DNA of 47,153 nt from Actinomycetota bacterium (GTDB lineage: Bacteria > Actinomycetota > Actinomycetes > Actinomycetales > Dermatophilaceae). A program made the position numbers and the translations under genes. The stretch's first letter is position 1, and each line of letters opens with the position of its first letter. Below the pieces are notes generated by a model that was not told the DNA's origin, searched no databases, and saw only the letters and a list, made by a program, of their open reading frames with translations. Of this stretch, positions 17,098 to 27,599 are shown one piece after another. The stretch covers positions 1 to 47,153 of the forward strand of contig JAIUOP010000021.1 of NCBI GenBank assembly GCA_020161815.1, read 5' to 3'.

Positions 17098-18927
17098 GTG
17101 CTCCGCACCCACCAGGCCGGCACCCTGCGTGCCGCCGACTCTGGCACCACCGTCACCCTCACCGGATGGGTGGCCAAGCGGCGCGATCACGGGGGCGTGG
17201 CCTTCATCGACCTGCGCGACGCCAGCGGCATCGTCCAGGTCGTCGCGCGCGACGAGGTCCTGACCGGCACGGCCCACGACCTGCGCAGCGAGTACTGCGT
17301 CAAGGTGACCGGCGAGGTCACGCCCCGCGCCGAGAAGGACGTCAACCCGAACGTTCCCACCGGTGGGATCGACGTCGTCGCCACCGAGATCGAGGTGCTC
17401 TCGGCCTCGGCGCCGCTGCCCTTCCAGATCGACGAGCGCGTCACTGTCGGCGAGGAGGCGCGCCTCAAGCATCGTTACCTCGACCTGCGCCGGCCGGGTG
17501 CCCAGTCCGCGGGCACGGCGATCCGGCTGCGGAGCAAGGTGAGCGCTGCTGCGCGAAAGGTGTTGGGGGAGAGGGACTTCGTCGAGATCGAGACCCCGAC
17601 GCTGACGCGTTCCACGCCTGAGGGTGCGCGCGACTTCCTCGTGCCGGCCCGCCTCGCGCCGGGCTCGTGGTACGCCCTGCCGCAGAGCCCGCAGCTGTTC
17701 AAGCAGCTGCTCATGGTGGCGGGGATGGAGCGGTACTACCAGATTGCCCGCTGCTACCGCGACGAGGACTTCCGCGCCGACCGGCAGCCGGAGTTCACCC
17801 AGCTCGACATCGAGATGTCCTTCGTCACCGAGGAAGACATCCTCGAGCTCGGCGAGGCCATCGTGCGCGAGATCTGGGCGCTCATCGGGGTCGACCTCCC
17901 GACGCCCTTCCCCCGGATGACCTATGCCGAGGCGATGCGTCGCTACGGCTCGGACAAGCCGGACCTGCGCTTCGGCCACGAGCTCGTCGAGTGCACGGAC
18001 TACTTCAAGGACACCCCGTTCCGGGTGTTCCAGGCCGACTACGTCGGCGCGGTCGTCATGCCCGGCGGCGCCAGCCAGCCCCGCAAGCAGCTCGACGCCT
18101 GGCAGGAGTGGGCCAAGCAGCGCGGCGCGCGGGGCCTGGCCTATGTCCTCGTGCAGGAGGACGGAACCCTCGGGGGGCCGGTGGCCAAGAACCTCTCGGA
18201 GACCGAGATCGCCGGTCTCGCCGCTCACGTCGGCGCCCAGCCCGGTGACTGCGTCTTCTTCGCGGCCGGACCGGTCAAGTCCTCCCGCGCCCTGCTCGGG
18301 GCTGCCCGGCTGGAGATCGGTCGCCGCTGTGGCCTCATCGACGAGTCCGCGTGGAGCTTCCTCTGGGTCAACGACGCGCCGCTGTTCGAGCCGGCCTCGG
18401 AGGCCGTCGCCGCCGGTGACGTCGCCGTGGGATCCGGCGCGTGGACCGCGGTCCACCACGCGTTCACCTCGCCGAAGAGGGAGTTCGAGGACACCTTCGA
18501 CACCGACCCGGGCCCGGCGCTCGCCTATGCCTACGACATGGTCTGCAATGGCAACGAGATCGGCGGTGGCTCGATCCGTATCCACAAGCGGGACGTCCAG
18601 GAGCGGGTCTTCAAGGTCATGGGCCTGACCCAGGAGCAGGCCCACGAGAAGTTCGGCTTCCTCCTCGACGCCTTCCAGTACGGCGCGCCGCCGCACGGCG
18701 GCATCGCCTTCGGCTGGGACCGCATCGTGATGCTGCTCGGCGGCTTCGACAGCATCCGCGATGTCATCGCCTTCCCCAAGAGCGGTGGTGGCTACGACCC
18801 CCTGACCGACGCCCCGGCGCCGATCAGCCCGGAGCAGCGCAAGGAGGCAGGTGTCGATGCCACGCCAGTCGCGCCCGCTGCCCCCTCCGGAGCTGCTGCC
18901 GAGAGTGAGCCGGCCGAGACGTCCTGA
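17098..18927 (+). CDS. aspS: Aspartyl-tRNA synthetase
   Basis: 609 residues; charges tRNA-Asp (or Asp/Asn in non-discriminating forms). An N-terminal OB-fold anticodon domain ([23 protein letters not shown] type, residues 18-40) is followed by class II motif 1, motif 2 ([19 protein letters not shown]), the bacterial GAD insertion and motif 3 ([15 protein letters not shown]). The C-terminal ~35 residues are Ala/Pro-rich. GTG 17098 is the first in-frame start that gives a complete domain. The 3' end overlaps the next gene by about 70 nt. Confidence 0.97.
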   Translation: MLRTHQAGTLRAADSGTTVTLTGWVAKRRDHGGVAFIDLRDASGIVQVVARDEVLTGTAHDLRSEYCVKVTGEVTPRAEKDVNPNVPTGGIDVVATEIEVLSASAPLPFQIDERVTVGEEARLKHRYLDLRRPGAQSAGTAIRLRSKVSAAARKVLGERDFVEIETPTLTRSTPEGARDFLVPARLAPGSWYALPQSPQLFKQLLMVAGMERYYQIARCYRDEDFRADRQPEFTQLDIEMSFVTEEDILELGEAIVREIWALIGVDLPTPFPRMTYAEAMRRYGSDKPDLRFGHELVECTDYFKDTPFRVFQADYVGAVVMPGGASQPRKQLDAWQEWAKQRGARGLAYVLVQEDGTLGGPVAKNLSETEIAGLAAHVGAQPGDCVFFAAGPVKSSRALLGAARLEIGRRCGLIDESAWSFLWVNDAPLFEPASEAVAAGDVAVGSGAWTAVHHAFTSPKREFEDTFDTDPGPALAYAYDMVCNGNEIGGGSIRIHKRDVQERVFKVMGLTQEQAHEKFGFLLDAFQYGAPPHGGIAFGWDRIVMLLGGFDSIRDVIAFPKSGGGYDPLTDAPAPISPEQRKEAGVDATPVAPAAPSGAAAESEPAETS

Positions 18928-19786
18928 CGTCGACCCGCTCGCCCTGCTGGCCCGACTGGCCCCGGGCCTGCGCGCGCCGCAGGTCACCGAGCTCGGGGAG
19001 GGTTGGGACAACGTCGCGTATGCCGTGGACGGCCGCCTTCTCCTGCGCGTCTCCAAGCACGCTGATCCTCGTGCCCGGGCCGAGGAGGTGGAGCGGGATG
19101 CCGGCCTGCTCCAGTTCGCCGGGCGGCACTCCTCGCTGGCCACGAACGAGGTCCTCGCCTCCGACCCGCAGGCGGGGGCCCTGCTGCTGACCTTGGTGGC
19201 GGGGGAGACGGCCGACGTGCAGCCGCCCACCGACGGGCGGTCCTTCGCAGCAGCGATGGCCGCCTTCCTCACCCGCCTGCACTCGGCGCCCGCCGTCGAG
19301 GCAGCTGCCGTGGCCCAGGTCGACCAGACCCTCGAGTCGTGGTTCGCCGAGACCGTCGCCGGGTGGGAGGGAGTGCGCTCCGCAGTCCCCATGGACGATC
19401 GCCTCGCCGTCGACGACTTCCTGGTCCTCGAGCGGCCGGCGACGCCTCGGCGACTCACGTTCTGCCACAACGACCTTGGCGACGAGCACATCGTGATGGG
19501 TGCGGGTGGCGCGGAGGTGGCCGGGGTCATCGACTGGAGCGACGCCATCCTCGGCGATCCCGCCCGCGATCTCGCCCTGCTCTGGCTCGACTTCGGGACC
19601 GTTGTCGTCGACAACGTCCTCGCCGGCTACCAGGGCCCGGTCGAGGGAGACCTTCGGGCCCGGTCGTGGTGGTACGCGGCACACGCCGGAGTGGAGGGGC
19701 TCACGTACCGCACGAGGCACCTGCCGCACACTGTCGATGAAGCGATCCGGCGACTGCGCCACGTGCTGGCGGAAGGAGCGGCATGA
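18857..19786 (+). CDS. Aminoglycoside-phosphotransferase-like kinase
   Basis: 309 residues, APH/choline-kinase fold. The Brenner motif is [11 protein letters not shown] (catalytic Asp and the following acidic residues) and the metal-binding motif is VIDWSDA, in place of DFG. The N-lobe has [21 protein letters not shown], with the ATP-binding Lys. ATG 18857 is preferred because AGGAGG lies 9 nt upstream, inside the end of aspS; GTG 18851 and GTG 18905 are alternatives. Substrate unknown; small-molecule hydroxyl phosphorylation is typical of the fold. The stop overlaps the next ATG. Confidence 0.82.
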   Translation: MPRQSRPLPPPELLPRVSRPRRPDVDPLALLARLAPGLRAPQVTELGEGWDNVAYAVDGRLLLRVSKHADPRARAEEVERDAGLLQFAGRHSSLATNEVLASDPQAGALLLTLVAGETADVQPPTDGRSFAAAMAAFLTRLHSAPAVEAAAVAQVDQTLESWFAETVAGWEGVRSAVPMDDRLAVDDFLVLERPATPRRLTFCHNDLGDEHIVMGAGGAEVAGVIDWSDAILGDPARDLALLWLDFGTVVVDNVLAGYQGPVEGDLRARSWWYAAHAGVEGLTYRTRHLPHTVDEAIRRLRHVLAEGAA

Positions 19787-20388
19787 CGATCACGACGCTG
19801 CTCTGGGATGCCGACGGAGTCCTCCAGCACGGACCCTCGGGATGGAACTGGCGCAAGGAGCTGGACCGCGTCGGTGGCCCCGGGTTCGCCGAGGCCGTCT
19901 TCGAGGCCGAGCTGCCGGCGCTCATCGGGCGCGCCAGCCTCCGCACCTGCCTGGAGACGGTCCTGCACCGGTGGCCGGGCATCGACCTCAACAGCGACGA
20001 CCTCATCGGGCTGTGGGAGATGGCCTCGGTGGACCCCGATGCCTTCGCCTACGTGGGTGAGGTCCGGCGTCGGGGGGTCGCCTGCCACCTCGCGACCAAC
20101 CAACAGGACCACCGACGGCGGTGGATGCGCGATGCCTGGGGCTATGACGAGGCCTTCGACCGCTCGTACTACTCGTGTGAGCTGGGCGTGGCCAAGCCCG
20201 ATCCCGCCTTCTTCGCGGCGATCCTCGACGACCTGGGACTGCGGCCGGACCAGGTGGGTTTCATCGACGACTCCGAGCCCAATGTCTCGGCGGCCCGTGC
20301 TCTGGGGATCGCGACCTACCACCACCCTCGCGGTGCGGACGCCAGCACCCTCCGCGCCGGGGTCGAGAGCCTCCTCGCCTCGCCCTGA
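19783..20388 (+). CDS. HAD superfamily hydrolase (subfamily IA)
   Basis: 201 residues. Motif I is LLWDADGVLQHG (Asp8, Asp10), motif II is HLATNQ near residue 104, Lys is in GVAKPDPAFF and the C-terminal acidic motif is GFIDDSEPNVSAARALG. A helical cap follows motif I. Phosphatase or dehalogenase-like activity on a small molecule is expected; substrate unknown. It is coupled to the kinase gene by ATGA and ends 16 nt before the convergent deacetylase gene. Confidence 0.87.
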   Translation: MTITTLLWDADGVLQHGPSGWNWRKELDRVGGPGFAEAVFEAELPALIGRASLRTCLETVLHRWPGIDLNSDDLIGLWEMASVDPDAFAYVGEVRRRGVACHLATNQQDHRRRWMRDAWGYDEAFDRSYYSCELGVAKPDPAFFAAILDDLGLRPDQVGFIDDSEPNVSAARALGIATYHHPRGADASTLRAGVESLLASP

Positions 20389-20404
20389 ACGGCGGTGGTG
20401 TGCC

Positions 20405-21184
20405 TCAGAGGGCCCGGTGGGGGAAGAGCTGGGGCAGGGTGACGAAGCGCAGTTGGCGAGCGAGCACGAAGGAGATGAGGCCGGGCAGGGCCTCCACCGT
20501 GCGTGAACGGTCGATGGACTGGGGGTTGGGCCCGTCGAGGTGGCCACCGTCGTGGCACAGGATGATCGACCCCGGCACCGCCCGCATGGCCGTGAGGGCC
20601 GCTGCCGCCACCACGCCGTGGTGGCTCAGGTTGGCCTCCAGGCAGGTGCCCCAGAAGTAGCTCTGGGAGCCCATCGAGGTCACGACGTCCTCGACGACCG
20701 GGCTGGTGAGGCCCCGGGGTGGCCGGAAGAACCGGGTCGGAGCCAGCCCGAGGCCCGCCATGGTGTCGGCACACGCCTGCATTTGGCTCCGCACCTCGGT
20801 GGCGTCCGAGTGGGTCAGCCAGAGGTGGTCCTGGGTGTGGTTGGCGACCACGTGGCCGCGGCGGACCACCTCCGCCACCAGGGTCGGATGCTGGGCCATG
20901 GCGCGCCCGATCATGAAGAAGGTGGCCCGGATCCCTGAGTCGTCGAGGATGTCGAGGATCGCCGGGGTGAAGGCCGGGTCCGGCCCGTCGTCGAAGGTGA
21001 GGGCGACCACCGGGGCGTCCGTCGGGCCATGAGACACCCCGAGGCGCTCGACCCGGCGCGGCAGGTCCGCGTGGGGCACGCTGCCCGACAGCCTCGGGCG
21101 AACTGCACCCGCAGCCCCGGCGAGCAGGCAGAGTGCCCCGGACCCGAGGATCAGCTGTCGGCGGCTCGGTCCGGTTCCGGTCAC
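20405..21184 (-). CDS. Secreted polysaccharide deacetylase (NodB domain)
   Basis: 259 residues. The N-terminus (SRRQLILGSGALCLLAGAAG) is a twin-arginine type signal. The NodB domain shows motif 1 TFDDGPDP (general base and metal Asp), motif 2 NHTQDH (metal His pair), motif 3 FRPPRG and motif 5 ILCHDGG. Such enzymes remove N- or O-acetyl groups from cell-wall or other glycans outside the membrane. Translation starts at GTG 21184. It is the last gene of a minus-strand group, 52 nt after the MMPL gene. Confidence 0.92.
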   Translation of the reverse strand: MTGTGPSRRQLILGSGALCLLAGAAGAVRPRLSGSVPHADLPRRVERLGVSHGPTDAPVVALTFDDGPDPAFTPAILDILDDSGIRATFFMIGRAMAQHPTLVAEVVRRGHVVANHTQDHLWLTHSDATEVRSQMQACADTMAGLGLAPTRFFRPPRGLTSPVVEDVVTSMGSQSYFWGTCLEANLSHHGVVAAAALTAMRAVPGSIILCHDGGHLDGPNPQSIDRSRTVEALPGLISFVLARQLRFVTLPQLFPHRAL

Positions 21185-21236
21185 GGCGCCATGCTGTCAG
21201 CCATGGCTGGAGGATTGCTGAGCGGCTTCCCGCCCG

Positions 21237-23447
21237 TCAGTGGGTGATGCCCCACCGGGCATGGAGCCGGCGCAGGGGCGCCGGCGCCCACCAGTTGAGC
21301 CGTCCCAGCACGGTCATCGTGGCGGGGACGAGCAGCATGCGCACCAAGGTGGCGTCGATGACCACGGCCATGACCAGACCCAGGCCCATCTGCTTGATCA
21401 TGAGCAGCTTGCCGGCGGCGAACCCCGCGAAGACGATGACCATGAGCAGGGCTGCGGAGGTGATGATGCGGCCGGACCGTTGCAGCCCCAGGGCCACCGC
21501 CTCGTCGGTGCTCCGGCCCTCCGCGTGCAGCTCGACGATGCGCGAGAGGAGGAAGACCTCGTAGTCCATCGAGAGCCCGAAGCCGAAGGCGAGCACCAGC
21601 AGCGGCATGGTGGCCTCGATGCCCCCGGCGGGTGTGAAGCCGAGCACCGAGGCCAGGTGCCCGTCCTGGAAGACCCAGACGAGGACGCCCAGGCAGGCCC
21701 CGAGCGAGGCGATGTTCATGAGGATGGCCTTGACGGGGATGACGACCGAGCCGGTCATGAGGAAGAGCAGGACGAAGGTCGCCAGCATGACGAGGCCGAC
21801 GGCCAGCGGTGCGCGCTGCGCGATCGCCCGCTGGAAGTCCCAGACGCTCGAGGCCTGTCCGACCGTCCACGCGGTGAACGGCGGTCGGTGGTCGCGGAGG
21901 AACTGCACGGCCCGGCGCGAGTCGTCGCCGAGCCCGCCGTCGCCGGTGCGCAGGCCGACGACCACGACGCCGTCGCGGGGAGGGGTCGGTGGGTCCACCG
22001 AGCGCACGCCGGGGATGGACGTGGCGGTGGGCAGCCACTCCTCGACCGTGGCCGGGTCGGCCGTGGTGACCACGGCGACGTCGGCTCCCCCCAGTCGTGG
22101 GAAGACGGCTCGGGCGTTGTCGAAGAACTCGCGCTCCGGCGTGCCCTTGGGCAGCAACTCGGCCCCCGAGGAGGTCAGCCTCAGGTCGAGCGAGGGCAGG
22201 GCCACGACGACCAGCCCGGCGGTGACCGCCACGATGATGGCCCACGGGAAGCGCTGCACCAGCCGCGCCAACCGGGAGAAGACCCCATGGTCCCCACCGA
22301 TGTCGCGCGCGCGGCGGCCCAGGCGGCGGGCCCCCAGCACGCACAGGGCGGGGATGAGGGAGATCGCGACGGCGAGTGCCACGAGCACCACCGAGACGCC
22401 CGCCGCGGCGACGGCCCGGACGAACTCGACGTCGAGGACGGCCAGCCCGCCCAGCGCGATCGCCACGGTGATGGCCGAGAAGATGACGGTGCGTCCGGCG
22501 CGGTCGAGGGTGTGCTCCGCGGCCCGGTGCACGACGTCGCTCGTGAGTTCGGCGCCCGGGGCCAGCCCCGCGGGTCGGGTTGTCGCCAGCTCCTCCCGGA
22601 ATCGGCTGACGACGAGCAGCCCGTAGTCGATGCACAGACCCAGCCCCAGGACCGTGACGACGTTGACGACGGCGGCATCGAGGTCGAGCCAGTGCGAGAA
22701 GGCGACCAGGCTGGCCAGGGCGCCGGCGATCGAGGCGATGGCCCCGAACACCGGGTACCCGGCGGCGAGGAAGCCGCCGAAGACCACGATCATGACCAGG
22801 AAGCTGATCGGGAGGGCCACGCCCTCCCCGGTCTGCCCGTCGATGCGGACCTGCGCGATGACGCGGTCGACGAGCGCTCGGATCCCCCCGCGGTCGCTCC
22901 GGGCCGGGTCGATGGCCGTGACCAGGTCGTCGAAGACGGCGTCGACCTCCTCCTGGGCGGCCTGCTCCTGTGTGCGGGTCAGGTCCTGGCGGTAGGTGAC
23001 GACGGTGGCGAACGCGCCGGAGGAGGCGCCCTCGGCTCCGAGGAGTGGGGTCGCCGCCGGACCGGACGGGCCTCCGGGGAGGACGAAGGGGTTGACCGCC
23101 GACTCGACCTCGCCGATCGCAGTCAGGTCCTTCACGGCCGTCGCGGCGGCGGTCGCGACGGCAGGGTCGTGCAGGTCGACCCCTTCGACGGTGAGGGTGT
23201 ATGTGCTGAACCCGCTCGCTCCGGCCTCGCGCAGGACGGCGCGTCCGTCGGCGTTCTCGCCGGGCACGACGATCTCGCCGGAGTGGAGCCGGTCGAAGAG
23301 CGACTCCGTGCCGAAGGCGCCGGTGGCCAGGCCGAAGCCCGCGACGATGAAGAGGACCCAGAAGACGAGGACGGCGCGCGCATGTCGTGCCACCCACCGC
23401 CCCCATCGGCGGAGGAGTCGGCCGTGGCGGGGATCGGACGTGGTCAC
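21237..23447 (-). CDS. MMPL/RND family transporter
   Basis: 736 residues. An N-terminal membrane helix (AVLVFWVLFIVAGFGLATGA) is followed by a periplasmic-type domain, then a block of about five helices, a second extracytoplasmic domain and a second block of five helices. This is the two-fold RND arrangement. FGFGLSMDYEVFLLSRIVE near residue 610 matches the conserved MMPL motif carrying proton-relay Asp. MMPL proteins export lipids, siderophores or drugs; the substrate is not predictable. Start GTG 23447. It lies 22 nt after the alkyltransferase-like gene in the same direction. Confidence 0.92.
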   Translation of the reverse strand: MTTSDPRHGRLLRRWGRWVARHARAVLVFWVLFIVAGFGLATGAFGTESLFDRLHSGEIVVPGENADGRAVLREAGASGFSTYTLTVEGVDLHDPAVATAAATAVKDLTAIGEVESAVNPFVLPGGPSGPAATPLLGAEGASSGAFATVVTYRQDLTRTQEQAAQEEVDAVFDDLVTAIDPARSDRGGIRALVDRVIAQVRIDGQTGEGVALPISFLVMIVVFGGFLAAGYPVFGAIASIAGALASLVAFSHWLDLDAAVVNVVTVLGLGLCIDYGLLVVSRFREELATTRPAGLAPGAELTSDVVHRAAEHTLDRAGRTVIFSAITVAIALGGLAVLDVEFVRAVAAAGVSVVLVALAVAISLIPALCVLGARRLGRRARDIGGDHGVFSRLARLVQRFPWAIIVAVTAGLVVVALPSLDLRLTSSGAELLPKGTPEREFFDNARAVFPRLGGADVAVVTTADPATVEEWLPTATSIPGVRSVDPPTPPRDGVVVVGLRTGDGGLGDDSRRAVQFLRDHRPPFTAWTVGQASSVWDFQRAIAQRAPLAVGLVMLATFVLLFLMTGSVVIPVKAILMNIASLGACLGVLVWVFQDGHLASVLGFTPAGGIEATMPLLVLAFGFGLSMDYEVFLLSRIVELHAEGRSTDEAVALGLQRSGRIITSAALLMVIVFAGFAAGKLLMIKQMGLGLVMAVVIDATLVRMLLVPATMTVLGRLNWWAPAPLRRLHARWGITH

Positions 23448-23469
23448 GGGGCCAAGACTGCCACCCGGA

Positions 23470-23823
23470 TCAGGGGGTGTCTGCGGGTCCCGGCAGGTCG
23501 GCGGTCGCCTGCTCCCACGCCCTCGCGAGGGCGGTCAGGTCGGCTCGGTGCTGACTGATCCGACAGCCCCGGCCACTGTCCTTGACGAGGATGCCCTCCT
23601 TCGCCCAGTGGCGGATCGCCCGGGGAAGGTGGACGTCGGGCAGGTCTCCCGCGGCATTGACGACACGCCACCAGGGCACGCCCGAGCCCCACGTGCTCAT
23701 GACGCGACCGGCCAGGCGCGGCCCGATGCCGACGAGCTCGGCCAGGTCGCCGTAGGTCACGACCCGACCTGCCGGGATGAGCTCGACGGCGCGCAGCACC
23801 CGCTCGACCGTCTCGTCGTCCAT
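23470..23823 (-). CDS. Alkyltransferase-like (ATL) DNA-binding protein
   Basis: 117 residues, equal to the C-terminal DNA-binding domain of O6-alkylguanine-DNA methyltransferase. The helix-turn-helix is PAGRVVTYGDLAELVG, and the active-site PCHRV motif is replaced by PWWRVVNAAG, so the acceptor Cys is Trp. This is the mark of ATL proteins, which bind alkylated guanine and recruit nucleotide excision repair. ATG 23823 lies 3 nt after the stop of the ABC exporter gene, so the two may be co-transcribed. Confidence 0.88.
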   Translation of the reverse strand: MDDETVERVLRAVELIPAGRVVTYGDLAELVGIGPRLAGRVMSTWGSGVPWWRVVNAAGDLPDVHLPRAIRHWAKEGILVKDSGRGCRISQHRADLTALARAWEQATADLPGPADTP

Positions 23824-23826
23824 TGG

Positions 23827-25728
23827 TCACTCCACCGCCGTGCCGGTGTCGACGTGGCGGCGTTCTGAGTGACGGCCGATGTAAAGTCCGTCCCCGACTT
23901 GGCCGTTGGGGTGACGCTCGGGACTGAATCCGTGCGCCAGCCCTGCGTACCTCCCCTGTGCCAGGATCAGTGCATCGTGGGTACCTTGCTCGACTATGCC
24001 ACCATCGGCCAGCACGAAGATTTCATCGCATTCCTCCAGCGTCGAGAGCCGGTGGGCAATGGTGAGGGTCGTGCGCCCTTGCTTGAGCTCGGCCAGCGCT
24101 GCCTGAACCTCCCGTTCAGTGTCGTTGTCCAAGGCACTCGTGGCCTCATCCAGGATAAGGACCTTCGGTGAGCGCAGCAGTGTCCGGGCGATGGACAGCC
24201 TCTGGCGCTCACCTCCCGAAAACCGATGCCCTCGCGCGCCGACCACAGTATCGAGCCCATCGGGAAGGGCAGCGATCACGTGGGCCATGCGTGCTGTGGC
24301 AAGGGATGCCCAGAGCTCCTCGTCTGATGCGTCGTCCTTTGCCAGTTGAAGGTTCGCTCGGATGGTGTCGTGGATCAAGTAGGTGTCCTGGCTCACGGAT
24401 CCGACGATCTGGGAGATCGTGGTCCGTGACATGTCCTGCAGGGGGACACCGTCGATGGTCACACGGCCTACGACGGGATCGGCGAGCCGGAGCAACAGAG
24501 CGGCCAACGTGGACTTCCCGGAACCGGTCTCGCCAGCGATCCCGACCGATTCGCCAGGTTTGATCGTCATTGAGACATTGCTCAAGATGTCGGTGGCCCC
24601 GTCCGGATACCGAAATGACACGTTCTCGAACCGGACCTCGCCCTCCACAGTAGCGACGTCTATCAGGCGGGGAGCTGTCGGCTCCGGAACGCCCGCCACG
24701 AGATCCAGGTAGCCGAAGATGCGACTGAACAGTGCCATCGACGCGATCCACTGCGCTCCGACGTTGAGCAGACCCATGAGCGGTTTGAAGATCGCTGACT
24801 GCAATGCTGTGAACGCAACGAGTGTTCCGATGGTGAGGTTGTGGGCCCGCCACGGGAAGGCGGCCGACAGGTAGACCGCTGCAGGAATGGCGGCAAAGAC
24901 GATCTGCATCGTGGCCATTCGCCAACGCCCGGCCAATTCGGCGCGAAGGTCGAGCTGGATCAGTTCCTCCGAACTGGCGACGTATGAATCGAGGCGCCGT
25001 CGGTCGATTCCCAATGTCTTGGTCAGCTGTGCTCCGCTGACCGACAATGCTTCCTCGACTTGACCCTGCAGCAGAGCGAGTCGGCGTTGCCGCTCCGCTG
25101 TCAATGCCTTACGCACGTGCGCGACGCGCCGTGTTGTCCAAACGGCCGGTGGAAGGATGATCGCCGTGGCCAGGGTCAACTGCCAGTCGAGGGCCACCAT
25201 GGCCACAGCAGTCGCCACCGTTGTCGTCAGATTCGCTGCAATGGTTGTGGCCGTGTTCGTCACCACCCCCCGCATTCCAGCAATGTCATTTGTCAGTCGC
25301 GACTGGATCTCGCCGCTCTTCGTGTGCTTGAAAAAGTCGATGGACTGCGTCTGGAGGTGGGCGAAGACGTTGGTACGCAACACATGCATGACACGTTGCC
25401 CGACCAAAGTGGCGATCCAAGTCTGAACAACGGCCAAGAGCCCGGTAACGACCGCTACCGCGATCATCCCCGCGACGCACAGAACAACCAGCCTGCGATT
25501 GTTGTGGGGCAAAGCATCATCAATCACGGTCTTGATCAAGAAGGGCTGCGCCAGTCCAACGACGGAGCTGACAACGATGACGGACGTGACGATTACCAGC
25601 TGTGCGGAATAGGGCCTGAACATACTCAGCACGCGGCTCCACGGGACGGGGGACTCGATGAGTTGCCTGCGGTCGCGTGGGTCGACACGCGTTGCCTTGT
25701 CTGGCCGCCCAATGGCCACTTCAGCCAT
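23827..25728 (-). CDS. ABC exporter, fused permease and ATPase
   Basis: 633 residues. The N-terminal ~340 residues form a six-helix ABC transmembrane domain (starting near AQLVIVTSVIVVSSVVGLAQ). The C-terminal domain has Walker A GETGSGKST, signature FSGGERQRLS, Walker B VLILDEATSALD and the H-loop IAHRLST. It is a half-transporter expected to work as homodimer or heterodimer; the substrate is unknown. The gene has lower GC than its neighbours (39 of 60 in a sample at 25141-25200 against 45 of 60 at 26041-26100). It lacks the dispersed octamer, which suggests acquisition. GAAGGGAG precedes ATG 25728. Confidence 0.93.
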   Translation of the reverse strand: MAEVAIGRPDKATRVDPRDRRQLIESPVPWSRVLSMFRPYSAQLVIVTSVIVVSSVVGLAQPFLIKTVIDDALPHNNRRLVVLCVAGMIAVAVVTGLLAVVQTWIATLVGQRVMHVLRTNVFAHLQTQSIDFFKHTKSGEIQSRLTNDIAGMRGVVTNTATTIAANLTTTVATAVAMVALDWQLTLATAIILPPAVWTTRRVAHVRKALTAERQRRLALLQGQVEEALSVSGAQLTKTLGIDRRRLDSYVASSEELIQLDLRAELAGRWRMATMQIVFAAIPAAVYLSAAFPWRAHNLTIGTLVAFTALQSAIFKPLMGLLNVGAQWIASMALFSRIFGYLDLVAGVPEPTAPRLIDVATVEGEVRFENVSFRYPDGATDILSNVSMTIKPGESVGIAGETGSGKSTLAALLLRLADPVVGRVTIDGVPLQDMSRTTISQIVGSVSQDTYLIHDTIRANLQLAKDDASDEELWASLATARMAHVIAALPDGLDTVVGARGHRFSGGERQRLSIARTLLRSPKVLILDEATSALDNDTEREVQAALAELKQGRTTLTIAHRLSTLEECDEIFVLADGGIVEQGTHDALILAQGRYAGLAHGFSPERHPNGQVGDGLYIGRHSERRHVDTGTAVE

Positions 25729-25806
25729 CAGCGCGCTCCCTTCCTCGTGGACCGCTCAAGATGCGGCATGACGCAAGGGCCAGCTCGGCGAGCGGTGTGC
25801 GCTGCG

Positions 25807-25812
25807 TAGCCT
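25807..25812 (+). promoter_or_regulatory. Likely -10 box of rarA (leaderless)
   Basis: TAGCCT ends 6 nt before the ATG at 25819, the spacing expected for a leaderless transcript. It lies in the 90-nt divergent gap between the ABC exporter and rarA. Confidence 0.45.
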
Positions 25813-25818
25813 ACGGTC

Positions 25819-27225
25819 ATGACGGATCTGTTCGCCCAGGCGTCTGAAAGCCCGGGCCTAGATGGGGCTCACCTGCCACCGCTCGCGGTGCGCATGCGGC
25901 CGCGGTCGGTCGAGGAGGTGCGCGGCCAGGCCGACATCCTGCGCCCGGGGTCGCCCCTGCGGCGGCTCATCGAGGGCAGCGCGGGCGCCGCCGGCCCGCT
26001 GTCGGCGATCCTCTGGGGCCCGCCGGGCACCGGCAAGACGACGCTGGCGCACCTGGTGGCGACGGCGGCCGACCGGGAGTTCGTCGAGCTGTCGGCGGTG
26101 ACGGCCGGGGTCAAGGACGTCCGCGCGGTCATGGAGGCCGCCAACCGCGCCCGCGACCTCTACGGCCGGCAGACCGTGCTCTTCCTCGACGAGATCCACC
26201 GGTTCACCAAGGCCCAGCAGGACGCGCTGCTCCCCGGGGTGGAGAACCGACAGGTGATCCTCGTCGCGGCCACCACCGAGAACCCCTCCTTCGCCGTCAT
26301 CGCCCCCCTGCTCTCGCGCTCGATGCTGATCACCCTGACCGGCCTCGACGACGCCGAGATCGGCGACGTGCTGGACTCGGCGGCCCGCGACGAGCGCGGC
26401 CTGGCCGGTGACTTCGTCCTCGCCGACGACGCGCGTGAGCACCTCGTCCGCGTCGCCGGCGGGGATGCCCGGCGCGCGCTCACCTCGCTGGAGGCGGCGG
26501 CGGGAGTGGCGCAGGACGGCATACCGATCGGGTCGCAGCCGCAGCGGCCGGTGCCCATCACGCTGGCCGACACCGAGCGGGCCATCGCGCACGCGGCCGT
26601 CCGCTACGACCGCACCGGTGACCAGCACTACGACGTCGCCTCGGCGCTCATCAAGTCGATGCGCGGCTCGGACGTCGACGCCTCCCTGCACTACCTCGCC
26701 CGGATGCTCGAGGCGGGGGAGGACCCGAGGTTCATCGCGCGCCGCATCGTCATCGCCGCGAGCGAGGACGTCGGGATGGGCGACCCCACGGCCCTGCAGA
26801 CGGCGGTCGCGGCGATGCACGCGGTCGCGCAGATCGGGATGCCCGAGGCCCGCATCATCCTCGCCCAGGCGGTGGTCCACAACGCGCTGGCCCCCAAGTC
26901 GAATGCGGCCTACCTGGGGATCAACGAGGCGATTGCGGACGTGCGCGCGGGCAAGGGTGGCCCGGTCCCCGTCCACCTGCGGGGGAGCGGGTATGCCGGG
27001 GCGGACCGGATGAAGGAGGCCTCCGCAAATGCGTCGGGGAGGAAGGCCAGGCCCTACGTCTACGCCCACGACGAGCCGGAGGGCATTGCGGCCCAGCAGT
27101 ACCTTCCCGACGGGCTGCACGAGGAGCTCGCGGACCGCAGCTACTACCGCCCGACCGACCGGGGCTTCGAGGCGCGACTGCAGGAGCGCTGGCGCTGGAT
27201 CAGGGACCGGCTGCGGGGGCGTTGA
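25819..27225 (+). CDS. rarA: Replication-associated recombination protein A (RarA/MgsA)
   Basis: 468-residue AAA+ ATPase that acts at stalled replication forks. The clamp-loader-like N-terminal domain has Walker [10 protein letters not shown], Walker B FLDEIHRF and sensor 1 [10 protein letters not shown]. The C-terminal tetramerisation region contains [20 protein letters not shown] and [10 protein letters not shown], typical of RarA/MgsA/WRNIP1. Length fits the family. The transcript is probably leaderless. Confidence 0.95.
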   Translation: MTDLFAQASESPGLDGAHLPPLAVRMRPRSVEEVRGQADILRPGSPLRRLIEGSAGAAGPLSAILWGPPGTGKTTLAHLVATAADREFVELSAVTAGVKDVRAVMEAANRARDLYGRQTVLFLDEIHRFTKAQQDALLPGVENRQVILVAATTENPSFAVIAPLLSRSMLITLTGLDDAEIGDVLDSAARDERGLAGDFVLADDAREHLVRVAGGDARRALTSLEAAAGVAQDGIPIGSQPQRPVPITLADTERAIAHAAVRYDRTGDQHYDVASALIKSMRGSDVDASLHYLARMLEAGEDPRFIARRIVIAASEDVGMGDPTALQTAVAAMHAVAQIGMPEARIILAQAVVHNALAPKSNAAYLGINEAIADVRAGKGGPVPVHLRGSGYAGADRMKEASANASGRKARPYVYAHDEPEGIAAQQYLPDGLHEELADRSYYRPTDRGFEARLQERWRWIRDRLRGR

Positions 27226-27227
27226 GG

Positions 27228-27599
27228 TCAGTGCCCCTGGCTGACGAAGACGTTGGCATAGGCCACGCCTTCGGCGTTGCCGCGCACGAGGTAGCGGTTG
27301 AGGTCCTTGATCCGGCCGCACCGGAGGCACACCCTGGACCGGATCCGCATGTCCTCGGGGTGCTGTGCACGGCGGTTGTGGTGGATGCCGACGCGGCACG
27401 CCAGGGGGCGGTGGTCGCCGCGGACCAGCTCGGCGCGCAGGTGCGGTGCCGAGCGCAGGGTGGACAGGGCGTGGGCCGACCGCTCCGGGACGGGGAGTGA
27501 GGCCAGCTCACTGACGAACTCGCCTCGGTAACGCAGTCGATGGCGCCGCGGAAGCAGGGCGCAGGCGAGGACGACGAGGGCCTTGTGCAGTGGTGTCAT
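27228..27599 (-). CDS. PadR-associated hypothetical protein
   Basis: 123 residues, basic. It starts MTPLHKALVVLACALLPRRH with a short hydrophobic stretch, then RLRYRGEFVSELASLP, a pattern I recall from actinobacterial proteins encoded after PadR regulators. A C-terminal region with VCLRCGR and earlier Cys/His residues could bind zinc. Its ATG overlaps the stop of the restored padR frame (ATGA), so it is the second gene of that unit. Function unknown. Confidence 0.65.
   Translation of the reverse strand: MTPLHKALVVLACALLPRRHRLRYRGEFVSELASLPVPERSAHALSTLRSAPHLRAELVRGDHRPLACRVGIHHNRRAQHPEDMRIRSRVCLRCGRIKDLNRYLVRGNAEGVAYANVFVSQGH

Noticed and set aside
21240..23558. 772-codon plus-strand frame opposite the MMPL gene
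   Set aside because: Composition is Asp/Glu/Gln/Gly-rich without motifs, and the minus strand encodes a full RND transporter.
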